Assembly (NCBI GenBank): GCA_943737045.1
Contig: CALSFV010000222.1
Location: 124,001 to 188,000, forward strand
Direction of reading: 5' to 3'
Origin: Parapristionchus giblindavisi
Lineage: Eukaryota > Nematoda > Chromadorea > Rhabditida > Diplogasteridae
DNA length: 64,000 bases
Made by a program: the position numbers and the translations under genes. Below the pieces are notes generated by a model. The model saw nothing but the letters and a program-made list of their open reading frames with translations, did no database searches and had not been told where the DNA came from. This document shows positions 46,250 to 57,792 of this stretch, piece by piece (within the stretch, counting starts at the first letter, position 1; every line of letters starts with the position of its first letter).

Positions 46250-47947
46250 TTAGGGCGAAAAGATCACACTAACCAAGAGCCATTCTTTCTTTCCTGGTGC
46301 GAAAAAGGCATAACGAGCGAACATTTTGAAGAGATTCTTGTAGTCGTGGATCGAATCCTTGAATCGTTCCGAGATGGCTTTATGGCGATCCTCAAGTATT
46401 CAAAATTAGGCTAAGGTTAAGGCAGAGTCAACGAACGGTGAAGATGAATCTCGCGGTGTGAATGCACTCGTCGTAGTCCTCAACCATGGCAGTGAAGGCG
46501 GCGACGACATCTTGCGCCGTGAATATCGGCTGAATGGGTGATGGTTAACCAGTTTACTAGTTTACCATTTCCCGGTTCTGGTAAACCGGATCCCACCTGA
46601 GTGCAGATAATGCTGAGCAGTGGCGCGGCATCGGTTGTCTCATCGGCAGCACACAATGCATAGCAGAGATCGGCGACTAGCTTGTCCTTTCTTATATAGC
46701 CAGTCTTACTCGCCTGCAGATATCTTCATAACCAGAATATATTATTAGGTAGAGTCGCTTGAGCAAGGTGAAAAGTCTACTGAGACGGAGACAAAACATC
46801 AAGACCTAAATCGACTTTCTCCATTTATTACACATATTCAGTAATGTAGGATAATCCCGTTACATTCGTGTGAAAAAGACTGATCTTTGAAAGTAGTAAC
46901 AAGTCATTACAATTGGCGCGTTATATTTAGTTATCATCTACATATGTATTCATCATACATCATGAAGATATTCCAACAGGGGTTTAAAAAAAGAATCACA
47001 AAATCGCTCACTATACCTACTCTCATTTTTTGTCATTTTCCCAAACTAGAGGTGTATTGTGTAATGTGAAATTATAATTTAAAAAAAAAACAAATAAATG
47101 ATATTATAATAATGCGTACCTCTGCGAAAAGCCATTTTGTGATAGTCGTGAAATACTCGCCTCCCTGTCTCGCAACGCACGCCCATACGGTTCTTCGCAA
47201 TGGAGCCTCCAAGGTGAGCTTTTGCTCCTCGAAAATCTTTATCATTTCCTGAAATTTTAAAAATTAAATAATAGTAATCTGTTTTTGGACGTACGCCAAT
47301 GTTGTCCTCGTTTTCAAAGTAATCGAACAGATGGAGCGCGAGGCCGCGTACATTCTTCACGTTGTCCGCTGCAAATAAAGCACCATGGCGCATCCGGGTA
47401 GCGGTCGGACCACGAGTACTAATGTCGCGGGTTCGATGCCCGCCCCAAGTATGGCAAAAGAAACACCCACTGTCACTGATCAATTGATGATAGCCGTACT
47501 TATGGATGATGAGGTTGGCAAGATGCATTAAGACGGCATGAAAAAAACGCTTGATTTGTAAATTTTCAAATTTTCATTGGCTTGAATTTTCAATCTTTAC
47601 GCTGACTTTCCAAAATCTCATCAGCATTTCAAAATGAGAAATTATGGAAATGACAGACAAACTTTGATGTATTCGAGTGGGAGGAAATCGTTGTTAGCTC
47701 TACACGAAATTGCCATCATTTTAAAACCAGCGATGAAATTCTCTGAAAAAATGTTAAAATTAATTGGGGAGATGCACTTAGACGAAGAATAATTCGCACA
47801 ATCGACAATCGATTGAAACTTGAATTGAATGGAGAATTGACACACAAAATCAAGGATTAACTCACTCAAAACGATATAATCAGTCTCTTTGTACAAGATA
47901 TGCATGAACATGGATACGAAATCGCTTAGTTTGTATGACTGCAGGAA
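46250..47947 (-). CDS. M1-family aminopeptidase, C-terminal (ERAP1-C-like) half
   Basis: Seven minus-strand exons: 47866-47947 (LSDFVSMFMHILYKETDYIV), 47663-47742, 47295-47368 (LALHLFDYFENEDNIG), 47120-47248 (APLRRTVWACVARQGGEYFT), 46597-46713 (KDKLVADLCYALCAADETTD), 46437-46529 (PIFTAQDVVAAF) and 46250-46390 (ends at TAA). The series follows the C-terminal helical domain of aminopeptidase N: SxxxYLxxExDYxxW, then LRxxVxCxxxxxGGE, then KLxxAL, then xxQDV. Most junctions are phase-consistent. The zinc-binding HExxH and GxMEN motifs of the N-terminal half were not found; DNA upstream of 47.95 kb is repeats. It could be a truncated gene, or the 5' part lies beyond large introns. Known role: membrane or secreted zinc exopeptidase. 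Weak donors (GTTTGT, GTTCGT) at two exons lower confidence. Confidence 0.65.
47375..47452 (+). repeat. tRNA-like sequence in an aminopeptidase intron
   Basis: A-box-like ATGGCGCATCCGGGTAGCGG and a perfect T-arm GCGGGTTCGATGCCCGC. The 7-bp acceptor stem cannot be formed, so a tRNA pseudogene or tRNA-derived repeat. Antisense to the host gene. Confidence 0.5.
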
Positions 47948-48019
47948 CTGTAGCAAAATCAATGATTACAAGTATTTTCTTTAAAGCAGAGCTAAAGTGA
48001 TATCCCCCAGCGAATTGCT

Positions 48020-48105
48020 ATATCTCCACTCTGGCCAAACTCTCTCGTTTTTTTGTCTGCTAGTGTGGTCAGAGTGGAGAGTAGTCAAATTAGCTTGACG
48101 TGAGC
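48020..48105. repeat. CTCTCGC hairpin family, copy 6
   Basis: TATCTCCACTCTGGCCAAAC, CTCTCGTTTTTTTGTCTGC, then GTGTGGTCAGAGTGGAGAGT, followed by AAATTAGCTTGAC. Longest near-perfect stem of the family here. Confidence 0.7.
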
Positions 48106-48255
48106 CTCTCAGACCTCATTTATCATGTTTTCTGAGAACGCGCGTCGTTCATGAACAGAGTAGTCACCAAAGTTCTGAAAATCAACGAATCAATTATTCA
48201 AAAATTATATAATTTTAAACATTAAATCTTGAGTACTATGTTATCTTCATTTATT

Positions 48256-49972
48256 GATGGATTGCTATGTGAGACCAGTAAGACAATGGAGGATTATTGG
48301 GGGGTGACATTTCAGCAACCGACATTTCGGCAACCGACATTTCAGCAACCGCATTTCAGCAACCGACATTTCGGCAACGGGGCATAACTCGGCTCATATG
48401 GGTCCTAGAAAGTTGGGATGGGTATCATTGTGATCACCATCAGTAACACTACCGTAACCTACCGTAACCCAGTTCGGTGGGTCAGATCAAGTTCGGTGGG
48501 TCAGATCGGGGCATAACTCGGTTCGTAGGTGTCATAGAAACACGAGCTGGGTATCAATGTGATCAGCATCAGCAACACTACCGTAATCTACCGTAACCCA
48601 GTTCGGCGGGTCAGATCAAGTTCGGTGGGTCAGATTTCACAAAAATTGACGGAACAGCCACTACTTGTGCGAAATCATTATCAGCAATTGCAAACTACAG
48701 TAATCTACCATAACTCGGTTCGGTGGGTCAGATCAAGTTCCGTGGGTCATATTTAACTAAAAATTGTCGGAATGGCCACTACGTGTGTGATATCATCATG
48801 AGCTATTGCAAACTACCGTAATCTACCGTAACCCGGTTCGGTGGGTCAGATCAAGTTCGGTGGGTCAGATTTGATTATAAATTGTCGGAATGGCCACTAC
48901 TTGTGCGAAATCATTATGAGCTATTGCATACTACAGTAATCTACCGTAACCCGGTTCGGTGGGTCAGATCAAGTTCGGTGGGTCAGATTTAAAACAAAAT
49001 TGTCGGAATGGCCACTATGTGTGTGATATCATCATGAGCTATTGCAAATTACCGTAATCTACCGTAACCCGGTTCGGTGGGTCAGATCAAGTTCGGTGGG
49101 TCAGACTTTAGTAATAACACAACCGACATTCCGGTAACGTTCCACAACTAGCTTGTCGGGTCCTAGCAATTTTTTCAAATAAAATTTGAAAATTGAAACA
49201 ATTTTTTTTAATTTAGATATTTTTTAACGTCATTTACCGCATACCCTTGTTGTTAGTTACAATTATGCTTGCTGTAATCTGACACACAATTTTAGCGAAA
49301 TCTGACCCACTGAACTTGATCTGACCCACCGAACCGGGTTACGGTAGATTACGGTAGTTTGCAATAGCTCATGATGATATCACACACGTAGTGGCCATTC
49401 CGACCATTTATAATCAAATCTGACCCACCGAACTTGATCTGACCCACCGAACCGGGTTACGGTAGATTACTGTAGTTTGCAATTGCTGATGATGATTTCG
49501 CGCAAGTAGCGGCTGTTCCGTCAATTTTTGTGAAATCTGACCCACCGAACTTGATCTGACCCGCCGAACTGGGTTACGGTAGATTATGGTAGTGTTGCTG
49601 ATGCTGATCACATTGATACCCAGCTCGTGTTTCTATGACCCCTACGAACCGAGTTATGCCCCGATCTGACCCACCGAACTTGATCTGACCCACCGAAATG
49701 GGTTACGGTAGGTTACGGTAGTGTTACTGATGGTGATCACAATGATACCCATCCCAAGTTTCTAGGACCCCTATGAGCCGAGTTATGCCCCGTTGCCGAA
49801 ATGTCGGTTGCCGAATTGTCGGTTGCTGAAATGTCGGTTGCCGAAATGCGGTTGCTGAAATGTCACCCCCCCCCCCCGGATTATTGAATTGTTTATTTGC
49901 AGACTCGAAACGTCTGAAAATAAACAATTCAATAATCCTTCATTGTCTTACTGGTCTCACATAGCAATCCAT
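48256..49972. mobile_element. Small inverted-repeat element split by a foldback element
   Basis: The left flank GATGGATTGCTATGTGAGAC to CAATGGAGGATTATTG is the complement of 49920-49972. Between them, the original loop TTTGCAGACTCGAAACGTCTG with AATAAACAATTC arms survives on the right. Without the insert the element would be only about 140 bp. Confidence 0.75.
48300..49877. mobile_element. 1.6-kb foldback element, second member of the TGACATTTC family
   Basis: Ends GGGGTGACATTTCAGCAACC and complement. Target duplication GGATTATTG (9 bp) at 48291-48299 and 49878-49886. Arms carry ACCGTAATCTACCGTAACCC / GGTTCGGTGGGTCAGATCAA tandem units as in the element at 38472-40744. A unique AT-rich centre lies near 49.15-49.26 kb. 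Confidence 0.9.
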
Positions 49973-51400
49973 ATCACATTATATTATGGTTAAAAATTAA
50001 TAAAGGTCTTACAACAATGAGATACGGACACATAGCGTCCGCAGTCAAGACAGACAGCTGAAAATGTATTTTGATTTTGATACTAATTAAATAATTATTT
50101 TGTTTTTTCCTCATTTTCAATCACAATATTGTTCAGTGTTTGCTTCTGCATATGTCTTCACACGAATAAATAAATGGCAAATAAAGGCAGATTGCTTCTC
50201 TGCCAAGAATAATTTCACTTATAACAACAAAAATAATATTATTTAAAGATTTAAGGGCAACGTAGAAGGCCATTCTTATTGAAAAACAATCAAATTATGG
50301 TTGTGATTATTTTGTGCTTATATTATTTTGATTATTTAGCGCTTACTCGGCCAAAAGTATTCCAATTTTTTCCCAAACTTTCTTGTTTATCAATCCATGT
50401 GCATGATCGCAGATTTCTCCTAACAGTGAAATTACTCAATAATCTTCAACAGTCAAATCGATGAACGCAAATAGATGTTTTGGAACTGAAGCTTTAATAC
50501 GACTATGCACAACTCTTCGCCGAGTTTCGACATGCAGCAAGTGTCATCTACAATTTTATCAGAAAAGGTGCTTCAAGACATTGGCTCACTACATATCAGA
50601 ATTTGAAAGTTTTCCCACATTTACATTGTATTCCAGATATCTGGAGCCGGTATATGAGAAAGCAACGAAAAATATTCAGTTTTGAACTCATACAAACGAA
50701 TCATACAAATGAAAATAAGAGTGTGGGACAACATATTGGTAGAGCTTAGCTATGAAGAATGGTCCACTAAAGCCTGATCAGCGCAACTATGCGACCCCTG
50801 ATAAAATATGTAATGTTATGTTTTGAAATCATACATCGGAAAATAGCAGTTTCTTTCTCCCATCACGTCGTATCCTTGACGGGTCCTTTGCCGCTCGCCC
50901 ATTTTCTACTTCCTTATGCGCAGCAGCCCTCATCGCCGTCCAATTACGAATCTGCAGAGCAAGTCAAGATTACGGTATTCGGGATACTGTAACCACATTT
51001 GTTCAGATACTGTAGATACTGTATAGTTTGATTGGGTCACGCATTAGCTGATTCCAGGGATACCGCACTCCGATTGTTTCGATTGATTGATTGTTCCGAT
51101 TGTTTGGGTGGGATGGCTCCAGAATGTGAGCCCAACACAGGACCTTTTTATCAGTCAATATGGGTAATGAAGCAGGATGGCTACAGACAAATTCGTTAGC
51201 CTCAACACACGTCCAAACAACAGGCAGCTTTATTACCTATATATTACCCCCTTCATTGCATATAAGTGCTTGTAAACGGGCGCACATCTGGGTGATTAAG
51301 TGGCAAAACCTTCACAATCCGCCCAAAATGGATAGCTAATCATCGATTGATTAGAAATTCATTAGTTATAGATTAGATGATTCCACTCAAATATACAATT

Positions 51401-51470
51401 ATTGTCCGTATAAAATGTACTTGCATAATTGCCTTGCTACTGCTGCTAAACAGAGAAAGAACTATCGATC
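51401..51470. mobile_element. Truncated TTGNGCGTATAAAA MITE
   Basis: Left end TTGTCCGTATAAAATGTACT is present after TA; the element runs into a C15 tract at 51475 and has no right end. Confidence 0.6.
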
Positions 51471-51814
51471 GACCCCCCCCCCCCCCAAAGGCATAGTGCA
51501 TGCTTATTCAGCCCTCCCCCCCCAAACAATTTAAAGATGGAGACCCTCGAGTGTTTTCATAACAATACTGTTCGGGTGGAATGATAGATTTATCACACTA
51601 ACCGAACAACATATGTGATGATATATTTGAAGCTTGTTATGCGCATTGAAAGTACAACTTTCCAGGCAAGTAGGTAGTGCCTATCCGATTTGCATACTTG
51701 AATCTCTCACTTTCCCATTGTCACTTACGCTAATTTCCGTACAATATTAACATTCTATCACATATAATATATCAGTCGTTGCAGGAGTCAGTCTTGCCAA
51801 CTGGGTCTCCTTCT

Positions 51815-53415
51815 TTAAGTCCCTGCCTTCTGCACTAGCGACGATAAAGTAATCACCCCAGAAATATGGGGAAAAAAAGTAGTTTGGTTGCGTCAGATGT
51901 GGCATACCTGGCAGCAGATAATGATGAAGATAGCAGTGAGGAACATAAGTAAAACGACTCCCATGACAAGAGAGAAGACATCTGAAATAAAGATATCACA
52001 GTGATCATGATCAATTATCGGAAGACAGGGATCGGTGTGGGCGTGGAGAGTAAGCTACCGTAGCGAGTCAACTACCGTAGCGAGTCAACTACCGTTGCGA
52101 GTAATGTACCGTAGCGGCCGCAGCCTAGTCGAATCTGGTTTCCCTTAGTGACAGTCAACTCGTAGCCGGATATGTTATAACGAAACTCGTCATTCATACA
52201 CTGGATCGACTCGACCTTAACAGGATCAATGCCTGCGACATGCTGGACACTGCAAGGATACGGCAGATATTATTGATTAATCACTAGCTTATATTGGCGA
52301 TTACGGTTACTCACTAAAGATCATAAGATAGAGGTTCCATATTGAATACGCAATTTATGTTATTGATGTCCGTTGCGTCTACCTGCAAATTGAAAATCAA
52401 TAATCTTGGGATTTTTGCAAACGCAATATGCCCCTAGCTAACCAGGAAATGGTTCTTGTAAAAAAAGATGAAACTAGGAGGGGCCTGCATAGCGATATTC
52501 AACAGTGTTTACTGAGAAAATTTGGTTTTTTTTTTCAATTTTGCAATTACGATGCCCCCCCCCCCCCATGTTCGCCGCAGAGTTAAATAAAAGGGAGCGT
52601 AACCTCACTCAATGGTCTCTTCGACGCGCAATGCTCTCTCGTTGTTAGAGAACAGAGAAATAGTGTGCACAATGAAGATACCATTGACAAGGGAATGACC
52701 AACCATCCCCGTCGAGTTATGACTAGTGACATATACCATTCGAATCGCCATGTGATTCTGATAATACATCGTTAATGACTCGACTCAAACGTTTATGATC
52801 TTCGAGAAAATCGATATTGAAATTCGGTCAAATTCGTGTGGTTTCCTACACAACGCATGCGGATGGGTTGGTGAATTCTACTATCTTCTTTCGAAACATC
52901 GGCTCGTGTAGTGTAGTGGATAAGATGCCTGCGTTTACTTTTGACTGTCAAGGGTTCGACCCCCCTTGCCGCACTCTTCTTTTGCTGATTTTGTTGCTGT
53001 AGAAAGTTTGAAATGTTTTGCTGTGACCACCGCCAATGCAGGTTATTCCTCTTACAAGAACCATTCCCTAATATAGCGAACTATAATTTGTTTTTTTTTC
53101 ATTTTTCGAATTTCAAATCAGTTCGTGCGGTCGTCACGATAAAATAACCATTGCGAGAGAGTGTGGCCAGAGCGGAGAGTTTCAAGTTAGCTTGGGGCGT
53201 AGCTTTAACCAGAATAGTTGCTTGATGGTCGCTAACGAGAAAGGTTACCATAAGTAGGTTAACATACTGCATACTGTATAGTGGTTAATATGACTGGTTA
53301 CCGGATAATAGTTGAAAAACCAAGCATCGGTATGAATTAGAATTATGTCTTCGACATTGCACTTGGAAGAAACGGTGGAGATTGTCGCGAACAATATGAT
53401 GAACGGCTTTAACAT
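51815..53415 (-). CDS. Small secreted-signal, single-pass membrane protein (complete model)
   Basis: Five exons give a closed 136-codon frame with every phase compatible: 53302-53415 (signal peptide MLKPFIILFATISTVSS, then KCNVED), 52315-52382 (DATDINNINCVF), 52110-52249 (VQHVAGIDPVKVESIQC, ITKG-like TKGNQIRLGCGRY), 51908-51981 (transmembrane VFSLVMGVVLLMFLTAIFII, then CCQ) and 51815-51829 (KAGT, TAA). Donors GTAACC, GTGAGT, GTACAT, GTATGC; acceptors all end CAG. Architecture: cleavable signal, about 90-residue ectodomain with four cysteines, one membrane span, six-residue cytoplasmic tail. I do not recognise a family. The first intron (918 bases) holds a MITE, a tRNA-like sequence and half a CTCTCGC hairpin. 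The third contains a CTACCGTAGCGAGTCAA minirepeat. Confidence 0.7.
52020..52110. repeat. CTACCGTAGCGAGTCAA minirepeat
   Basis: About four imperfect tandem units (17 bases) in the third intron of the small membrane-protein gene; the last unit overlaps the donor site. Confidence 0.7.
52593..52690. mobile_element. AAAGGGAGCGTAACC MITE/hairpin, copy 2
   Basis: AAAGGGAGCGTAACCTCACT, CAATGGTCTCTTCGACGCGC, loop TTAGAGAACAGAG, then AATGAAGATACCATTG. Antisense in an intron of the small membrane-protein gene. Confidence 0.65.
52906..52985 (+). repeat. tRNA-like sequence
   Basis: A-box-like GTGTAGTGTAGTGGATAAGA and B box GGGTTCGACCCC within an AAGGG/CCCTT T-stem. Acceptor stem does not pair. Same general form as the 28.79-kb and 54.95-kb sequences. 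Confidence 0.45.
53140..53200. repeat. CTCTCGC hairpin family, right half only
   Basis: GCGAGAGAGTGTGGCCAGAG then CGGAGAGTTTCAAGTTAGCT. The complementary left half is missing. Confidence 0.5.
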
Positions 53416-54121
53416 CTTAAGACAATTTTTAATAAAAATACATTCTTTAGCTTTATTTGGTTGGTCAAAGGTACGTTTTTTGATATCTGAAAATTGGCTG
53501 AGAGAAAGAAACCTTATTCGCTTGGAGTGAGCCGACCGCACATAAGAGAGAATAAAGACGAGAATGGAATGCACAAAACGAAAACACGAATTACTCCCTG
53601 ATGAAATTAATGATGCAAATCGCATTTTGTCGAGATGTACAGCATTTTCAGAGAGGGTGGATTTAATGGAAGAAACGCATGCAAATCGTAATTTGTGGAA
53701 TCTCGGTGCTGAAAACTTGGAAAAGTAGATGGAAAAGTTATAAGTAGTGTTAATTTTATGATTGTAAAAGTAGCTGGAAAAGTAGCTCACTCTCTGAAAT
53801 ATGGATATTCCTTATAAGGTGTTGAGGTTGTTTCTATTTGTACTATTATTAGTATGTACATAAATGTTGCTATTAGAGTGCATGATAAGTAGATTAGCAC
53901 TTTTTATTATCGGCAAAAACGTTCATATCACGACAACAAAATATTAACGATCAGTGATATACTGGATTACCGAACGCATTTGTAAACAAATATCATCTTT
54001 TTTAATACTCACATATACGAATGAATACGACGCTCCACTTTCGCCATTTTTGCAATGGAATATTATTTCCTTCTAAAAATTTAATATGAAAGCAATATTG
54101 CCAAAGAATTTTTTTATTTAC

Positions 54122-54302
54122 ACTCACAGAAAAATCCCTTATCTATAAGCGAATGATTCCCTAGAAAAGTCTCACTACGGAATTCTTCCCTCATAGATAA
54201 GGGAATTCGAACCTATTCCCAAACCTACAAGACAATTATTCCCTTATCCATGAGGGAAGAATTCCGTACTGAGACGCTACTAGGGATTTTTTCTCTGTGT
54301 TC
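54122..54302. mobile_element. Inverted-repeat MITE (ACACAGAGAAAAAATCCC ends)
   Basis: CACAGAAAAATCCCTTATC at left and CTAGGGATTTTTTCTCTGTG at right. Internally, TAAGGGAATTCGAA and TTCCCTTATCCATGAGGG are also complementary. Confidence 0.65.
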
Positions 54303-54937
54303 GGAGTGTTTATCATTCAATACCACCACCCTCCTTTTTTTTGCCCTTTGTTGCCCTTTGTTGCCCTTCCTCCCTTTGTTGCCCCGCTATTACAGAGGCT
54401 GAACTAACATGCTATTGTAACAGTTGTTTCAAAAAACATGTAAACGTTTCAAAAAAAATTTTTTTCTTAATCACATTGTCTAGTTAGCATAAGATTGAAT
54501 GATATTGAAGAGAAATTTTTGATTGGCAGACTCCTTTTAAGACGTGTTTTCTCTAAGTATTCATTTACCATGACATTATTTTCTCCGTCGAGGAAAGAAT
54601 GTTGGGTACTAGGTTCTGGAATAGATTAGTAATTGTAAAGTTTTTTGTCTAAATTTGATTATTATATATGTTGAGTATCCAGAAAAGTGGAAACAAACAA
54701 ATAAAAAGGGTCTGAAATTTTTTAAAACTAACAAGGGAATCACTTAACCCTACTCCATTTTTCTCTAATTTTGATCTCTTGACGCGAATCTTCATGGAAT
54801 AAGGTTTCCGAGAAGGTAGGTCAAAGGATGCACATTCGCGTTTTAAGCCCATTTTTCGGCTTCTGAAAAAAGCACTAGATTTTCATCTCACCCCCTCATT
54901 CTTGCCGCAGAATAGACTCTCGGAAGCAAGTTTAGCT

Positions 54938-55012
54938 GGTCGAGTGGTGTAGTGGTTTGGAGCGCTTGTGCTCACTCCTTCTTTTGTTGGTTCAATTCTT
55001 CAATGAAAGCAA
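54938..55012 (+). repeat. tRNA-like sequence
   Basis: A-box-like GAGTGGTGTAGTGGTTTGGA and weak B-box GGTTCAATTC, followed by a T run. No acceptor stem. Confidence 0.4.
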
Positions 55013-55175
55013 ATATTTTTGCTTTTTTTTCTATGGATGGTAAAAACAGGCCCTGATTCAAAGCGGTTCTTTCATGATTTTGGAGTTTTTCTTCATGATC
55101 GTTGCTACAAAAGTAGAAACTGATTTTGCTGTATTTCTATCGACGACGCTTTCTTGGCACGCTGCACATGTTATC

Positions 55176-55350
55176 GATGGGTGCGTTTTAAAGGGAATGG
55201 CAGACTCCCTTTAAGAGGGGGCGCAGATTCAGATCTTTCTTATCTTTACTCAATGGTCTCTTCGACGAGAAATGCTTTCTCGTTGTTAGAGAACAGATAA
55301 ATAGTGTTAGCAATGAAGAGGCCTATGAGAGAGGTTACGCTACCTTTAAA
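55176..55350. mobile_element. AAAGGGAGCGTAACC MITE/hairpin, copy 3 (diverged)
   Basis: Shares TTACTCAATGGTCTCTTCGA, CGTTGTTAGAGAACAG and AGAGGTTACGCTACCTTT with the other copies; an extra TTAAAGGGAATGG/CTCCCTTTAA hairpin sits at the left. Confidence 0.6.
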
Positions 55351-55919
55351 TTTCCCTGGGACTCTGGTCTTTCAAAACAAAAAGTGTTCTTGAAATGCGT
55401 CTATGACTTTTTTGGTTATCTTTTTTGGGTTTTTTAAAAATTAAAAAATTTTTTTTTGTTTTTTTTAAGATAACTACAAGCGAAAGAACAGTTGACGAAA
55501 AGCAGTACAATATGCCACTCCACTTTGCGTTGACTTTCGTTACAGAGTAAACATTAAGTACACTTTAAGTTTCGAAAAATCAGAAGATAGAAATTCTCGC
55601 CACTCTCACATGTTCCTTAAATTGATATGATATTATTGCAGATTGATTATTGATTTGTTCCATTTCAAATTGCGACTTCTCAAGAGAAAGCCCATGGGAT
55701 CCGATCAGACTAAGACTTCACATACTTCTCCAAGACAATGAGACCAACTTTAGAATTTTGTGAATAAAAGTGCTAAACAACATACAACTTTGATACTATT
55801 ACACAACGCAAACAATTTGAAGGGCTGATATTCATCATTCAAGGCGTAAAAAATCGAGGGGCCAAAAGGGCTCCCCGGGTCACCCGGGGCGCCCATTTTC
55901 ACTGGGGGATTCTGCTGTA

Positions 55920-55923
<4 letters not shown>

Positions 55924-55990
<67 letters not shown>
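55924..55990. repeat. (TA)n microsatellite
   Basis: About 33 TA units at the left border of the ATGAGAGGAATCGC element; shorter TATATATA tracts mark the equivalent borders at 58.0 and 59.64 kb. Confidence 0.95.
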
Positions 55991-55996
<6 letters not shown>

Positions 55997-57000
55997 GAAT
56001 CGCGAGAAAATCGACCGTTTCGGAGGGTCCGCGGACATAGAAAATTCGACCCCCTGAAAAATTCAGAATAAGTACTTTGAACGATGTTCTATCGAACTGC
56101 GTTTTCCGAATTTGCATATCTGCTCTCATTTTCGAATAGCGGTAGGTCAAAGTTGGCAGGTACGGTTTTTTTGGCTCAAGTGTGCGTCAGAAAAATGATC
56201 ATAACTCCGTTCAAAATAATGATAGACACTTTTTCAAAAAAAGCATCGAAAGAGGAGATCTTGCGCAACATTTACCAGTTGATGACGTCATTTTTCGACC
56301 ATGCGCCGGTGCTGGGCGGTCGGTTTTATGAAAAAGTGACGTAACTTTCCTAATCGGAAAAAGTGCACTTTTCTTCTATGCGCGTTTTGTTGCACCCATA
56401 TGTGTCTAAAAATGACCCAAGTTTCAGAGGATTTCCGAATTGGAAAAAAAAAGCGTTGATTTTAGTGACGCGACCTCGGCTTATTCCTTTATTTAGTGAC
56501 GCGACCTCGGCTTATTCCTTTATCAAGAAACAGCAAAGGAGCTAAAATGACTCAAAAACATCCGAAAAAACATTACGAGCTCAAAATACCCATATATGAC
56601 AGTTATATGAAACACAAAATCACCAAGTTCCGAAAAATTTGAAAAAAACCGTATTTTGCTTTTCCACGTGGAAAAAACGTTTCAGTAATGTTAATTAATC
56701 TTTATAATATTTCTTATAATGTTTTTGAACATTTATATTTTTGGAAGTGAAGGCCTACCTGCTCTTAGAGCCGAGATATCCGCCATCGAAATTACACGCG
56801 CGCGCCCCAACTCCGCGCGACTGCTCATCATCCGCTCTCTCACTCCCACACGCTCTTTCGTGAACAGACAGGGAGAGAAAAAAAGGAGAAGGGAGACTAA
56901 CATCTGACAACTACACGAAATGGAGATGTTAGAAAACTCTGAGCGAACAGAGTTGCATTTGAACAACAAAGAACGAGTGTGAGCCCCCCCCCAAACCTTC

Positions 57001-57002
<2 letters not shown>

Positions 57003-57049
<47 letters not shown>
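57003..57049. repeat. (CT)n microsatellite
   Basis: About 23 CT units in the spacer of the compound element. Confidence 0.95.
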
Positions 57050-57051
<2 letters not shown>

Positions 57052-57714
57052 AGGAATGATGAAGTACAATGTCAAAACTAATGTTAGATAAGATACATTT
57101 ATTAGAGAAATCAGTCATAATTGAAAACAATTAACATTAAAATAACATATTACAAAGAGAAATGGATGACAAACGGATGTTTTAAAGATGTTTTTAGTTT
57201 AGTGATCGAATGAGACAGAGACAAATTATATGTGTGATGGATTAACAATAATTTATAGTAGATTCCTAGCAGTGCTAGGGGGATCCATAAATTGTTTTAC
57301 TTGCGAGCGTTTTATACTTATGTGCGGGAAGAGCATTTCGCTTGCGCGCCCATCCGCCTCTATTACCCTTTGAGAAGAGATGTTTTTTTTCATCGTACCA
57401 ATCCTGATTGATCGTTGACCTGCCTTACTTCCGTTCTTCAACATGGTTGTGGTTCCACTCATTGTGACACTACTTCTCCTGGGTGTCATTCCTGCTAGGA
57501 GAAGGATCCACGAACTTCTGTTCCAAGGGGCGGTGGGAGAGAGTGAGCTGACCGACCGTTCGCGATGAAGAAAATGAACGTGAATGAAGAGATGAAGAGA
57601 GAAGAGATGTGTTGCCATAAAATGAACGTTTTCCAGCTCAGAATGACTCAAAACAACTTGTTTCATCATTCTTAGCATGAAAAATACCGTGGAACACGTT
57701 TTTTGTGTCTGTAA

Positions 57715-57792
57715 AAATCAGCAAAAGATTTGGATCGAACCGGGGTTCGAACCCGCTCGGTGTTTTTAGAGTGGTACCTCTTTACCTCGACG
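57715..57792 (-). repeat. tRNA-like sequence, minus strand
   Basis: B-box GGGTTCGAACCC within a CGGG/CCCG stem; the A-box part (GTCGAGGTAAAGAGG) is weak. Acceptor stem not formed. Confidence 0.3.

Noticed and set aside
47375..47452. Functional tRNA gene
   Set aside because: Good T-arm but acceptor stem strands do not pair and the anticodon arm is irregular.
47079..47528. 149-residue ORF taken as one protein
   Set aside because: It reads through an intron with in-phase TTTCAG and a tRNA-like sequence; only two aminopeptidase exons inside it are credible.
50461..50992. ORFs of 74 and 67 residues
   Set aside because: Two competing frames, no splice-site support, no family features; could not be separated from chance.
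53245..53790. 181-residue ORF as one continuous gene
   Set aside because: Only the part from the Met at 53415 to the donor at 53301 behaves as coding (signal peptide exon); the upstream part is frame read-through with no conserved feature.
57253..57678. 141-residue minus-strand ORF between element arms
   Set aside because: No recognisable domain, no splice context, low-complexity Ser/Arg/Met composition inside repeat DNA.
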